64,000 nucleotides of DNA, from contig JAQZBR010000001.1 of assembly GCA_029237775.1 (NCBI GenBank), positions 1 through 64,000 on the forward strand, written 5' to 3'. Each line of letters begins with the position of its first letter. The first letter of the stretch is position 1. The notes beneath the pieces are model-generated. The model had not been told where the DNA came from and did no database searches. It was given only the letters and a program-made list of their open reading frames with translations. The position numbers were made by a program, and so were the translations under genes. Below are positions 16,515-25,445 of this stretch, one piece after another. The DNA is from Bacteroidota bacterium (GTDB taxonomy: Bacteria > Bacteroidota > Bacteroidia > 2-12-FULL-35-15).

Positions 16515-17789
16515 TTAGGAATTTTTCAGCAAATAATTGCCTATGCTACATGTTAAACATTTTTTTGCAGAACAATACTCATTTTTTAGCTGAAGCAGGG
16601 CCTGAGTGGAATAAGCTGAGCTAACCGGCAATTTATGTTCTTTCCATTTTTTTATGATGATATTATTTTCGCCTTTCAACGTTTCCATAAAGAATAAAGC
16701 CCTTTCAACAAAACTCTCAATTCCCTTTTGTTTTCCATAGGTAAAAAGAAAGGGAACAACAGTATTGATAATGATATTATCTGCACTATTCTCCCCCAAG
16801 TGCTTTTCCCGGACATCAGATGCTTTATCAAAAAGATAATGGGTGTTCCAGTAAGGAGACACCTGAACCAGAAACATATTCCGGAGCTCATCACTTGTCG
16901 ATACTTCGAGGGTACTTGAGAATAGATTATTAGAGGAAAACAAGAAAGAAGCAAACTGGGCAATTCGGATCGTAGGAAAATTCACAGGCCGCATTCTGAG
17001 GAATTTCCAGAGATGACCCTGAATGTTCTGTAGCTTATGCTTATGTTTTAAGTATAAGTATTCATTTTGCAAACACGCGGGATATGGATCCTCAAAATGC
17101 TCATTCAGCATTCCGGCCTGCCCGAACAGCAAAGCTTCCATTTGCAGCAAGCTTGTTTTTTGTCGTGACAAAATATTTAAAGGAAGTGATTTGGCAAGCA
17201 ATTCAAAAGGTTCGGCATTGATCTTAAAGCCGAAGTTGCGTGCAAGCAGCTGGTAAAAGGTTTCTTCCCAGTTATTATTGTTCAATGATAAGCTGTTTAG
17301 GATAGCGGCAGACTTTCTTTCCAGGCGTTCCAGCAGTAGCTTGTCAAGCGTGTTTTGCAGGATCAAGGGGGAAACTGTTGCGACCTGATTCGAACATGGG
17401 ATCCAATCGGAGTTGGATTTAAATTTAAGATAGTTCTCATAAACTTTTCTGTCGATCTTATCCCCTATCTCTATGGTAGGAATCTCTTCACCGGATTCCC
17501 TGAACAGTTTTTTATCCGCAGTGTTCACAACATGCAGAATTATATTATCATAAGCCTTGTCAGATTGATGATGGTGGCGGTCCCAATCGCTTGAATTAAT
17601 ATGAACTTCAACATTACCAGCCCAGGTAGTGTCTCCAATTAGGACTTTAGCATTAAAAAAATCCGGGCCTGAGTCGAAATTATGATCACCACTTTTCAGA
17701 ATGATGACTTTCTCATTATTTGATGTCAGAAGTGCCTTTTGATCAAACAAGCGGAACTTCCATACGTAGTGTAAGAACTCTTCTGTCAT
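16515..17789 (-). CDS. DUF2851 family protein
   Basis: The 424-residue protein begins EEFLHYVWKFRLFD and contains DSGPDFFNAKVLIG, WAGNVEVHINSSDWDRH and HHQSDKAYDNIILHVV, the conserved N-terminal block of DUF2851. The function of this Bacteroidota-wide family is unknown. The acidic and histidine residues in that block look like a possible metal or nuclease site, but this is inference. The C terminus carries a cysteine pair (KKCLTC). It is the first gene of a likely operon with the PspC-like protein and the K+ channel. Confidence 0.85.
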   Translation of the reverse strand: MTEEFLHYVWKFRLFDQKALLTSNNEKVIILKSGDHNFDSGPDFFNAKVLIGDTTWAGNVEVHINSSDWDRHHHQSDKAYDNIILHVVNTADKKLFRESGEEIPTIEIGDKIDRKVYENYLKFKSNSDWIPCSNQVATVSPLILQNTLDKLLLERLERKSAAILNSLSLNNNNWEETFYQLLARNFGFKINAEPFELLAKSLPLNILSRQKTSLLQMEALLFGQAGMLNEHFEDPYPACLQNEYLYLKHKHKLQNIQGHLWKFLRMRPVNFPTIRIAQFASFLFSSNNLFSSTLEVSTSDELRNMFLVQVSPYWNTHYLFDKASDVREKHLGENSADNIIINTVVPFLFTYGKQKGIESFVERALFFMETLKGENNIIIKKWKEHKLPVSSAYSTQALLQLKNEYCSAKKCLTCSIGNYLLKNS

Positions 17790-17861
17790 AAGGCGGCTAA
17801 GATATATACCGCACCTAAACAGCCGTTACAAAAACATTCTGGTTTTAAGGTTTCGGATCGA

Positions 17862-18104
17862 TCAGGAGATCATATTCCGGGGTACAGCTTTGTATTTGCG
17901 AAGACGGCTCAGATCATTTATTACCCTGATTTTTTCAATCCTGTTCTTTTCAAGTGAATAATACATTTCAATGAACCTGTCATCTAAAGCATACAATGAA
18001 ACATCAAAATTATTCAATTCGATCGAATCAATGAACTTACCCTCATCCCATAAAATATCAGCTTTCTGGCTTACCGGCAGCTGATCATAATTCTTCGCAG
18101 TCAT
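17862..18104 (-). CDS. small protein of unknown function
   Basis: An 80-residue, charged, soluble protein without signal peptide or membrane helix. It contains DQLPVSQKADILWDEGKFI and a C-terminal basic part (LSRLRKYKAVPRN). Small proteins with this 'YDQLP...KADILW' opening recur in Bacteroidota, but no function is known to me. The ATG at 18104 is followed by regular coding sequence. It stands alone, with 72 bases to DUF2851 and 115 to the response regulator. Confidence 0.65.
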   Translation of the reverse strand: MTAKNYDQLPVSQKADILWDEGKFIDSIELNNFDVSLYALDDRFIEMYYSLEKNRIEKIRVINDLSRLRKYKAVPRNMIS

Positions 18105-18219
18105 AATAGTTTTCTAATTTTAATTAATTTACTCTGCGAAGTTACTCCGCTTTTAAGCCATGAGAAAGGCTTTTCGGTGAGCGTAGCTTTTATCCTGCCA
18201 GGAGCGCGGCTTTGCCGGG

Positions 18220-18624
18220 TCAGGCATAACCCTGTGGCGAATAACTGCAAATCACTTTTCTCAACGTGTTGACAGTATCTTCAAAAAAAACAGGCTTCTC
18301 TATACAATCCTTAACTCCCATACTTGCCGCTTTTGATTTATCCTCAGCGCTGGTATAAGTTGAATAAACAACAATCGGAATTTCATGATAGGTTGATAAC
18401 ATACGAATCCTGGAAAGGAATTCCATTCCGTTCATTCTAGGCATGTTCATATCAAGGAAAATTAGGTCTGGTTTAAATAGCCTTAACTTCTCCAACGCGT
18501 TCACGCCATCTTTCGCTATTGAAAGGAAAATAGACTTGTCAACAACCTTTAATGCGTTGTTAAAAATGTACTGATCATCCGGATCATCATCGACAAGTAA
18601 AATTGTGGTAAGTGTATTACTCAT
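18220..18624 (-). CDS. single-domain response regulator (receiver only)
   Basis: The 134-residue protein is one CheY-like receiver domain. It has the acidic pocket D12-D14, phosphoacceptor D58 (LIFLDMNMP), switch Ser/Thr at 88-89 (VVYST) and K110 (IEKP). No output domain is present. Receivers with the LVDDDPDDQYIF opening are frequent in Bacteroidota and often pass phosphate within phosphorelays. No histidine kinase is adjacent, so the partner is unknown. Confidence 0.92.
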   Translation of the reverse strand: MSNTLTTILLVDDDPDDQYIFNNALKVVDKSIFLSIAKDGVNALEKLRLFKPDLIFLDMNMPRMNGMEFLSRIRMLSTYHEIPIVVYSTYTSAEDKSKAASMGVKDCIEKPVFFEDTVNTLRKVICSYSPQGYA

Positions 18625-18733
18625 AGCCGTAAGTTTTAAGTAAATTTATGGCTGAAGGAATGATTCAAAGATGCATTTCGGTAAAAGCCGAAAAAAAAGG
18701 GTTAAAAAGGCATGTCAAAAAGCCAGTGGTTTT

Positions 18734-19075
18734 CTATATGCTGCCGGGATAAAAATCATAATTGAGAACAAAATCAAAATCCACGTTCTTATGAGAGAGA
18801 ACCCTTATCTTTATTTCTTTTGAGCTTTCCGGAACGGGGAAGACCGCGCCATTCCCCCGATAGAACAAGACCTCGCCTTGTTTCGGATCGGAAACCACAT
18901 TTTTAAATGTTAAATTATAAATCTCAGGATGCTTGGGAAAAACCAATTCAAATTCCAGCCACTCATGATTCTCAAAACCCTTACTGAACAATACGCCAAG
19001 AAGTCTTATAGTTTTTTTGTCTTTTATTGAAACTAATTTTTCGCACGAAGAATTGCTGAATTTTTGGATTGGCAT
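18734..19075 (-). CDS. protein of unknown function
   Basis: A predicted 113-residue protein, beta-rich by inspection (HEWLEFELVF, EIYNLTFKNV, KEIKIRVLSH, FDFVLNYDFYPGS), with no signal peptide. The frame is open to a TTG at 19150, but the first ATG at 19075 (MPIQKFSNS) is the better start. I recognise no family. It is divergent from the Crp/Fnr regulator gene 146 bases away. Confidence 0.55.
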   Translation of the reverse strand: MPIQKFSNSSCEKLVSIKDKKTIRLLGVLFSKGFENHEWLEFELVFPKHPEIYNLTFKNVVSDPKQGEVLFYRGNGAVFPVPESSKEIKIRVLSHKNVDFDFVLNYDFYPGSI

Positions 19076-19221
19076 GTTGTTTTTTATAGGTGTAGTAGAA
19101 GTTATTTCTGAGAAAGTTTCCGACTTTCCATTTATTGGTGAAGAGCCCAAATTTACTCAGTTTAAAGCATACTTCGTTTGAGGCAAATCAACGCAAAGGT
19201 TGATTAAAATCAAGTTTTAAA

Positions 19222-19956
19222 ATGTTTAATTCTATTAATTTTGCAGCTATGCCCAGCTCGTTTGGATTTCCAGTAGATAAGTTTCATTTCCGTTCGGATT
19301 CAGTTATTCCGGGTTTGCCAAAAACGGAACTGAAATTTCTGGAATCTAAAATGGTTACGAATAAATTTAAAAAGGGAAAAACGGTTTTCAGCGAAGGTTC
19401 CTATCCCTCCGGTGTGTTTTATCTTCTCAAAGGCAAGATCAAAAAATACAAATCCAATAATAATGGCAAAGAACAGATCATTACTATCTGTGGTGACGGA
19501 GAGATCCTTGGTTATCCTGCTTTGTTAAGCGGGGAAGCATTTCCGGACTCAGCGATAACCCTTGAAGATTCATTGGTTGCTTTTATTCCAAAGGACGATT
19601 TCATGAAACTACTGAATGAATCACCGATCCTTTGCAATCGACTGCTGAAAAGCCTCAGCCATAAATTCAGTGTTATGGAAAACATAATTGTGGCTTTTGC
19701 TCATAAAACAGTAAGAGAAAGATTGGCTTTAAGCCTATTGATCCTTATTGAAAAGTTCAGAGAAAAAGGAAAAGACAGTAAAAAGACTGAGATCATATTA
19801 TCCAGGGAAGATCTTGCCAACTTTGTAGGAACAGCTGTTGAAACGTTGGTACGTCTTATAAAAGAATTTAAAGATGAGGGGTATATTGAAACCGAAGGGA
19901 AAAAGATCCGGGTGTTAAACCTGAAGGAGATGGTGAGGATGGCCAATGTATATTAA
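19222..19956 (+). CDS. Crp/Fnr-family transcriptional regulator
   Basis: The protein of 244 residues has an N-terminal cyclic-nucleotide-binding beta-roll (about 35-150) and a C-terminal winged helix (about 165-240). The recognition region is LSREDLANFVGTAVETLVRLIKEF. There are no clustered cysteines for an FNR-type iron-sulphur cluster. The effector is unknown; such regulators in Bacteroidota often do not bind cAMP. The start is uncertain. ATG 19222 is the first, but a TAATTTTG box at 19236-19243 lies inside that extension and ends 6 bases before the second ATG (19249), which would give 235 residues. A terminator follows the stop. Confidence 0.88.
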   Translation: MFNSINFAAMPSSFGFPVDKFHFRSDSVIPGLPKTELKFLESKMVTNKFKKGKTVFSEGSYPSGVFYLLKGKIKKYKSNNNGKEQIITICGDGEILGYPALLSGEAFPDSAITLEDSLVAFIPKDDFMKLLNESPILCNRLLKSLSHKFSVMENIIVAFAHKTVRERLALSLLILIEKFREKGKDSKKTEIILSREDLANFVGTAVETLVRLIKEFKDEGYIETEGKKIRVLNLKEMVRMANVY

Positions 19957-19984
19957 AAAAGGAGCTTGAACGGGCTCCTTTTTT
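19955..19984. terminator. bidirectional terminator
   Basis: AAAAAAGGAGC (19955-19965) pairs with GCTCCTTTTTT (19974-19984) around an 8-base loop. It sits between the convergent Crp/Fnr and lipocalin-like genes and has T tracts on both strands. Confidence 0.9.
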
Positions 19985-19989
19985 AATGA

Positions 19990-20421
19990 TCAGATCTTTT
20001 GGAAGGTCAGATAATCTGTACCTCCATCGCCACCGCTCACATGTTTCAATTCTATCGATGATTTGCTGCCATTTACTATGATCCAGTCTTCACTTAATTC
20101 ATCAAGAGGGGCCGAACTGAAATTAATATTCATTTTTGTTTTGCTGTTGTCGGTTCCTGTGGACCATGTTCCTTTCACTGTGGAATTTCCTTTTGTAGCG
20201 GTAACAGTGTTATCCGTATTAAATACGAATACGTAACCATCAAAATGCCCCGTTTCATCCTTATCGTCTTCCTTAAATGATGAAACTTTCCATTTCCCTT
20301 CGTTAATGTAATTTTCAGCCAGTTTATAGGCGATTTCCTGCTGTTTCTCCTTCGTACACGACTGTAACCCCGCTGATCCAATAAGTACCGCTGTCACAAA
20401 TATTTTAACTGAATTTTTCAT
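19990..20421 (-). CDS. lipocalin-like lipoprotein
   Basis: The 143-residue protein has a lipoprotein signal with the cysteine at about 22 (GLQSCTKEK), then a beta-rich domain containing GKWKVSSF and KGTWST. This is the common Bacteroidota lipocalin-like pattern with a GxW motif after the first helix. It is predicted to be anchored at the outer or inner membrane. The ligand is unknown. A TAATTTTG box lies about 30 bases upstream, and transcription ends at the shared hairpin. Confidence 0.7.
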   Translation of the reverse strand: MKNSVKIFVTAVLIGSAGLQSCTKEKQQEIAYKLAENYINEGKWKVSSFKEDDKDETGHFDGYVFVFNTDNTVTATKGNSTVKGTWSTGTDNSKTKMNINFSSAPLDELSEDWIIVNGSKSSIELKHVSGGDGGTDYLTFQKI

Positions 20422-20447
20422 TGTTGTAGTTTTAATGGATATAGAAA

Positions 20448-20455
20448 CAAAATTA
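20448..20455 (-). promoter_or_regulatory. -7 box of the lipocalin-like gene
   Basis: TAATTTTG on the minus strand matches TAnnTTTG, with a start near 20441, 20 bases before the ATG at 20421. No clear -33 element is seen. Confidence 0.4.
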
Positions 20456-20545
20456 CACCCACTTTTATTGCATTGAGATCATTAATCGTTGAACTGAAGT
20501 ATAATTGGCCTAAACACTTGATACATTCAGGTGTTTACTTTATAT

Positions 20546-20553
20546 TAAATTTG
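20546..20553 (+). promoter_or_regulatory. -7 box of the DinB-like gene
   Basis: TAAATTTG matches TAnnTTTG and would start RNA near 20560, giving a 14-base leader to the ATG at 20574. No convincing -33 TTG is found at 18-21 bases. Confidence 0.45.
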
Positions 20554-20573
20554 CATAACCAAAATCTGATTTT

Positions 20574-21077
20574 ATGTACAAAAAACATCTGATAGAAAAC
20601 ATTGAAAGGGAGATTACTTTATTAAAAGCAATGATCCCGTTGATCAAACCTGAGGACCTTGGGTTCCGGCCTGTTGAAAAAGTAAGAAGCACTTATGAAT
20701 TGATGCAATACCTTTCCAGCATTGGCGGTGTGATCTTTCGCTGGATGATCAAAAATGACATCACTGCTGAAGTACGTGCAGAAATAGCTGAGCACAGAAA
20801 AACCTTAACAATAGAAAACTTCTCTGACAGACTGGATAATGAATTACGGGTAATGAAAATGTACCTGAGTGAATTAAGTGATGCTGATCTGTTGAGCGTT
20901 GAGGTTGAACTGCCATGGAAAGAAAAAATGGTACTTGGCTCTGCCATTATCAACTGTCCGATCAAATGGCTTGCAACGTATCGAATGGAGCTTTTCCTTT
21001 ATCTGAAAATGAATGGGAATGCATCTATTGGAACGAAGGAGGCCTGGGTTCCTTTAGATCTAAGACAACCGGCATAA
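20574..21077 (+). CDS. DinB-fold protein lacking the metal-binding histidines
   Basis: The 167-residue protein looks like a DinB/YfiT four-helix-bundle family member: an N-terminal helix, a TYELMQYLSSIGG second helix, and a late helix followed by LFLYLKMNG, the usual end of this domain. The three metal-ligand histidines normal in DinB (one in helix 2, two in helix 4) are absent; those positions read Q/Y and K/Y. It is therefore probably not a metal-dependent thiol transferase. A terminator hairpin follows at once. Confidence 0.65.
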   Translation: MYKKHLIENIEREITLLKAMIPLIKPEDLGFRPVEKVRSTYELMQYLSSIGGVIFRWMIKNDITAEVRAEIAEHRKTLTIENFSDRLDNELRVMKMYLSELSDADLLSVEVELPWKEKMVLGSAIINCPIKWLATYRMELFLYLKMNGNASIGTKEAWVPLDLRQPA

Positions 21078-21108
21078 AAAAAAGCTCTTCAGAAATGAAG
21101 AGCTTTTT
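21078..21108. terminator. bidirectional terminator
   Basis: AAAAAGCTCTTC and GAAGAGCTTTTT form a 12-bp stem (about 21079-21090 with 21097-21108) around AGAAAT. It lies between the convergent DinB-like and TPR genes. Confidence 0.9.
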
Positions 21109-21113
21109 AAATT

Positions 21114-21767
21114 TTAACCCGGCAGCCTCGCAATATGCTTATCCATTTGCTGGATCTGCTTAACTATCTCGGCTGTTTTAGGTTTTAAAGCTTTTGCCTT
21201 TCTGAAATATTCCTTACCGATCTTGTTTTGTTTCCTTTGGATCTCAATTGAAGACAATTGTAAATAACATGCTGCGAGGCTTTCCTTATCCGGAATCCCT
21301 GCTTTAACTGCAGCCATAAGATTCTGACGGGCTTCTTTCATTTCACCTTTCTTCAGCTGGATAAAAGCCAACTGCATGAGGTTTGTACCTTCCATGTCTC
21401 CTACGATCTTTGATTTTGTATTCAGACTTTTACGGATATTTTTTTCCGCTGTAGCGTAATCATCAGTCGCGAGAGATAGATTACTTTGAATCATGTAATA
21501 AGCGGAACGGATCGGTTTGAAAAGCAAACGCGGAAATTTGATCATGCGGATGTATTTCATTGCAAGTTCCGGATCACCTTCAGTAACCGCTTCCTGAACA
21601 AGGCGCATAGTACCCATCATAAAATAGAGTAAAAGCGAAATACCGGCCAGGATGTAACAGATCCATGCGGAAACTGCATCATGGCTTACATGCGCCCAAA
21701 TTCCCAAACCAATCAAAACAATAATTATCGGTAAGCGGTAAATAATGTAAAATCTTAAAATTTTCAT
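21114..21767 (-). CDS. membrane-anchored TPR-like protein of unknown function
   Basis: The 217-residue protein has two N-terminal membrane helices (about 8-25 and 32-52) and then TPR-like helical repeats (about 60-205, for example AEKNIRKSLNTKSK and LQLSSIEIQRKQNKIG). The repeat part would be cytoplasmic if both ends are inside. It starts 15 bases after the pyrF stop and is likely co-transcribed with it. No function is known to me. Confidence 0.7.
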   Translation of the reverse strand: MKILRFYIIYRLPIIIVLIGLGIWAHVSHDAVSAWICYILAGISLLLYFMMGTMRLVQEAVTEGDPELAMKYIRMIKFPRLLFKPIRSAYYMIQSNLSLATDDYATAEKNIRKSLNTKSKIVGDMEGTNLMQLAFIQLKKGEMKEARQNLMAAVKAGIPDKESLAACYLQLSSIEIQRKQNKIGKEYFRKAKALKPKTAEIVKQIQQMDKHIARLPG

Positions 21768-21782
21768 AATTCTTTTTTAAAA

Positions 21783-22607
21783 TTAGTTAATATGTGCGTT
21801 TAAATACTCAGCCATTTCCTGCTGCAATTTTTGAGCTTCAACTCTCGCTTTATCAGCGAAATCAGGGCCCGAGCCTGCGTATATAATTCCTCTCGAAGAA
21901 TTGACAAGAAGTCCGCATTGCTTATTCATTCCATGCTTCGCAACCTCTTTCAGGCTTCCTCCCTGAGCTCCGACACCCGGAACCAGAAGAAAACTATCAG
22001 GAACTTCTTTACGGATCTCAGAGAACATTTCGGCTTTTGTGGCGCCAACAACATACATCATGTTATCAGGATTTCCCCAGAATGAAGAAGACTTTAAAAC
22101 CTGTTTAAACAGAGGAAGCTCATTCAAGTTCTGTGATTGAAAATCCTTCGAACCGGAATTTGAAGTCAGCGCGAGAAGTATCACCCACTTATTTTTGTAT
22201 TCAAGAAAAGGAGTAACGCTGTCTTCACCCATGTAAGGTGCCACAGTAATTGAATCGAAATCCAGGTTCTCAAGAAATGCCTTCGCATACATTTTAGAAG
22301 TGTTTCCGATATCCCCACGTTTTGCATCTGCAATGGTAAACTGGTCCGGATACTTATCGTTAAGGTACCTGATTGTTTTTTCAAGACTGATCCATCCCTT
22401 TACACCTTGTGTTTCATAGAAAGCCATGTTTGGCTTGTACGACACGCATAAATCATGCGTAGCATCGATGATCTGTTTATTGAATTCGAAAACAGGATCC
22501 GCTTCTGAAAGCAGATGCGCAGGGATCTTTGTAATATCGGTGTCAAGACCGATACATAAAAAACTTTTCTTACGTTTTATATTTTCAAATAATTCTGACC
22601 TTGTCAT
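21783..22607 (-). CDS. pyrF: orotidine 5'-phosphate decarboxylase, type 2
   Basis: The 274-residue TIM-barrel protein has [10 protein letters not shown] at 16-25, the catalytic DAKRGDI at 94-100 and the phosphate-binding end VPGVGAQGG with VNSSRGI. The length of about 270 marks the long type (PyrF group 2), common in Bacteroidota. It converts OMP to UMP in the cytoplasm. It is followed by a TPR gene and preceded by prfA. The order purM, lipoprotein, prfA, pyrF resembles a conserved Bacteroidota cluster. Confidence 0.95.
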   Translation of the reverse strand: MTRSELFENIKRKKSFLCIGLDTDITKIPAHLLSEADPVFEFNKQIIDATHDLCVSYKPNMAFYETQGVKGWISLEKTIRYLNDKYPDQFTIADAKRGDIGNTSKMYAKAFLENLDFDSITVAPYMGEDSVTPFLEYKNKWVILLALTSNSGSKDFQSQNLNELPLFKQVLKSSSFWGNPDNMMYVVGATKAEMFSEIRKEVPDSFLLVPGVGAQGGSLKEVAKHGMNKQCGLLVNSSRGIIYAGSGPDFADKARVEAQKLQQEMAEYLNAHIN

Positions 22608-22620
22608 GCTATGAAATACT

Positions 22621-22656
22621 GGTACGGATTACGAATAAATATGAATTTACGAATCT
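22621..22656. repeat. small patch of ACGAAT-like words
   Basis: The words ACGGATTACGAAT, ATGAAT and TTACGAATC in the pyrF leader resemble the longer ACGAAT array at 3661-3775. The patch is short and degenerate. Confidence 0.45.
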
Positions 22657-22783
22657 GTTGTTGTAAGAATTTTTGTGCGTACTAAACTCTATTTGTTCTT
22701 TTAGCGTAATTAGGATGTGTTTGCAAATTGCCGTCAAGCTCTGAACCACAAACAGCAAACTCTTCACAAGTATACCATGTACA

Positions 22784-23860
22784 TTACACCGTCATCCCAC
22801 CCTCTTTCAACCGTTCTGTATTTTCCGCCAGTTGAAGGGCATCGATCATATTCTGGATCTTACCATCCATAAAATCCGTAAGATTATAAAGTGTAAGATT
22901 GATACGATGATCGGTGATCCTGTTTTGTGGATAGTTGTAAGTACGGATCTTTTCTGAACGATCACCTGTTGCTACAATTGTTTTTCTTCTTTTAGAAATT
23001 GCATCCAGGTGCTTTTGCATTTCGATATCATACAACTTCGTTCTCAGCATCTGCATAGCTAACTCGCGGTTTCCGAGCTGGGATCTGTCCTGCTGACAAA
23101 CCACGACAATACCCGTAGGTTTATGCGTAAGCTGAACTTTCGTCTCTACTTTATTTACATTCTGTCCACCGGCTCCACCTGAACGTGATGTCTGCATTTC
23201 AATATCACCGGGATTTAACACAACATCCACCTCATCAGCTTCGGGCATCACAAGCACTGTAGCCGCGGAAGTATGAACGCGCCCCATTGTTTCTGTCAGA
23301 GGCACACGCTGAACGCGATGCACACCGGCTTCGAACTTAAGCATTCCGTATGCCCCGTCAGCGTTGACATTAATAATTACTTCCTTGTAACCACCCATTG
23401 TTCCCGGATTGGAATCAACCACTTCATATCTCAGGCCCCTCTCTTCCATATATCTTGTATACATTCTGAAAAGATCTCCTGCAAAGATACTCGCCTCATC
23501 TCCTCCTGTGCCTGCACGGATTTCCAAAACTGCGTTACGCGCATCTTCCGGATCTTTAGGTACCAGCATCTGACGAATATCCTCTTCCATTTTATCCTTT
23601 TTTGGAAGTAGTTCGTCAAGATCCATCTTTGCCATTTCTCTCATCTCCTCATCCTTCTCATCGGCAAGAACTGATTTATTGAACTCAATATTCTCAACCA
23701 CATTCTTATATTCATGGTAAGCATTTACCACAGCAGTAAGATCTTTATACTCTTTATTGAATTTTTTAAATTCTTTCATGTCGCCAATAACTTTGGGATC
23801 AGAAAGCTTCTGCTCTACTTCTTCCCAACGTCTTTTTATGGCTGCTAATTTCTCTAACAC
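22784..23860 (-). CDS. prfA: peptide chain release factor 1
   Basis: The 358-residue protein has the class-I release factor layout. The stop-codon-reading tripeptide is PLT at 187-189, at the position of the PxT motif of RF1, and the peptidyl-hydrolysis motif GGQ is at 231-233, followed by NVNKVET. It ends translation at UAA and UAG. The start is a GTG at 23860 ([11 protein letters not shown], read as Met), which matches the family N terminus. No Shine-Dalgarno site or -7 box is seen close upstream. Confidence 0.96.
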   Translation of the reverse strand: MLEKLAAIKRRWEEVEQKLSDPKVIGDMKEFKKFNKEYKDLTAVVNAYHEYKNVVENIEFNKSVLADEKDEEMREMAKMDLDELLPKKDKMEEDIRQMLVPKDPEDARNAVLEIRAGTGGDEASIFAGDLFRMYTRYMEERGLRYEVVDSNPGTMGGYKEVIINVNADGAYGMLKFEAGVHRVQRVPLTETMGRVHTSAATVLVMPEADEVDVVLNPGDIEMQTSRSGGAGGQNVNKVETKVQLTHKPTGIVVVCQQDRSQLGNRELAMQMLRTKLYDIEMQKHLDAISKRRKTIVATGDRSEKIRTYNYPQNRITDHRINLTLYNLTDFMDGKIQNMIDALQLAENTERLKEGGMTV

Positions 23861-23880
23861 TGTACTTAAAATTTAATTTT

Positions 23881-24208
23881 CTATGCCTGTTTTTTCGAGG
23901 GGCGAAGATACGAAAAAAAGGCTGGAAAATGGCTATGAAATGACGTGGATTCTCCACTTACGTTGGAGTAAAAGTCGAAGATTATACTCGTTGAAATTTA
24001 CAAGCTGCGTTGATGGGAACCCCGAATGTAATCGGGGCAGGCGCTGACTTATTAAGATTTTTATGATCTAAAAGGATTGATTGTCTTCGACAATTATGAA
24101 AAAATTATGATTTGACCGCTGCCTGGCTTTGCCGAAAGCGCATTCGTCAAATAAGACAGTGATCCCTCCCTGACTTCCTTACATTTAACTTTTAACCTTA
24201 AACATTCT
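23881..24208. other. intergenic region without recognised gene
   Basis: The gap before prfA has no plausible coding frame. It contains one small hairpin, CCCCGA/TCGGGG (24020-24025 with 24032-24037), and no match to a tRNA, riboswitch or promoter that I can defend. It may hold the 3' end of the upstream transcript. Confidence 0.5.
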
Positions 24209-25381
24209 CTACTGCAGAATATTTTTATTTGCCCAGATAATCTCTTTAACCATTCCTTTTAACGTCTGTCCTGCTTTAAAGATCATGTCAAAATTCGGGG
24301 GAAACGGTACCGGTTTTCTGCCGAGCTTACTTTTCGACTCAGGTTTTAAGGCATTCAGATCACCGATTGCTGTTGCTGAAGAGTATTCAAAGAAATTTTC
24401 AGCGGCAATAGGATTTGTTTTGATCAGCTGATCTGTATTGTTATTGATATAGTCTAATGTTCCACCGATGATCGCTTTTTTACTTTGATAGGTTTCGATC
24501 AAAGTACATTTAATGGTTTTATATTTTGGTTTTTTAATATCATTTCCGAGTGAATCTTTTTTCACATTCCCGCGTGCATCAAGTTCGTATTCATAACCAT
24601 CCTGAACTTCTTTGGTTTCCAGTGTGTTGATCTCTTTCAAGTTTTCAGGCGAGACATCAATTTGTTTCATGTTCACAAGAATGGTGTAATCATAATGGCG
24701 CTGTTTATTTTCTTTTGTCTCATACAAAAGCCAGTCAGCATTGAGATCACTAAGACTGATTTTCGTAAGCTCATCTTCAAAATTAGGAGGCAACGGAATT
24801 CCCGTTTTATTCTGCATTTTAAACAGCACATAGCTGGAACCATTTGCCCTGGCAGTTCTTATAAGGTCATCAACATCTTTATAGTTTGAATAATAATTTC
24901 TGATCTGCATTAATTCAGAATAGGCTTTTCGAGCATCCATCTTATCTTTTTTGTCGAGTAAAGATTTTGCATGTGCATAAAAATATTCAGCAGCTTTCTG
25001 TTTAGCATTTATTATTTCCTGATCGTAATTAAGGATCTCAAAGTAGGCTGTTTCACCGTTACTTTTAAACTTCAATGGCAACAATGGTTTTACGCGCTCC
25101 TGCCGGTAACTCATTTGCGTATACAATGCAAAGATCTTATCCCAGTTATCCGGAGTACCATCCGCTTTTAAGAACTGAATTTTTTCTTTGTCGCGGTCAT
25201 TGGCTTTCTTGTAAGCCTTCTGCAAAACAGAGATCTCTTTTTCTTTAGTTGGATTTCGCTTTAGCTTTTTAATAGATTTGTTAATAGCCTGGTCGTAATT
25301 GCCGCTGTTCAGCATCTTTCGAGAGCTCTGACATGCGGAGAGAAAAGCTACAATGGAGAAGAAAAATAAAAATTTTTTCAT
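24209..25381 (-). CDS. lipoprotein of unknown function between purM and prfA
   Basis: The 390-residue protein has a lipoprotein signal peptide (FLSACQSSRK, cysteine about 17). A TPR-like helical part follows (GNYDQAINKSIKKLKRNP, about 25-180) and then a beta-rich part (about 185-330) with YDYTILVNMKQI. The C terminus is LKGMVKEIIWANKNILQ. I recognise no named family. The start is ATG 25381; the frame extends two codons to a TTG. It follows purM by 64 bases but also has its own -7 box. Confidence 0.7.
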   Translation of the reverse strand: MKKFLFFFSIVAFLSACQSSRKMLNSGNYDQAINKSIKKLKRNPTKEKEISVLQKAYKKANDRDKEKIQFLKADGTPDNWDKIFALYTQMSYRQERVKPLLPLKFKSNGETAYFEILNYDQEIINAKQKAAEYFYAHAKSLLDKKDKMDARKAYSELMQIRNYYSNYKDVDDLIRTARANGSSYVLFKMQNKTGIPLPPNFEDELTKISLSDLNADWLLYETKENKQRHYDYTILVNMKQIDVSPENLKEINTLETKEVQDGYEYELDARGNVKKDSLGNDIKKPKYKTIKCTLIETYQSKKAIIGGTLDYINNNTDQLIKTNPIAAENFFEYSSATAIGDLNALKPESKSKLGRKPVPFPPNFDMIFKAGQTLKGMVKEIIWANKNILQ

Positions 25382-25409
25382 AAACAAGTTCTTGGATAAA
25401 TCAGCCTTG

Positions 25410-25417
25410 CAAAAATA
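25410..25417 (-). promoter_or_regulatory. -7 box of the lipoprotein gene
   Basis: TATTTTTG on the minus strand fits TAnnTTTG and gives a leader of about 22 bases to ATG 25381. No clear -33 element is seen. Confidence 0.4.
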
Positions 25418-25445
25418 AAACCAAAGCTGATCTGTCTTCTGCTAC

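Noticed and set aside
24015-24040. Small GC hairpin (CCCCGA/TCGGGG) as a terminator or riboswitch
   Set aside because: It has no T tract and is followed by GC-rich sequence. No known structure fits.
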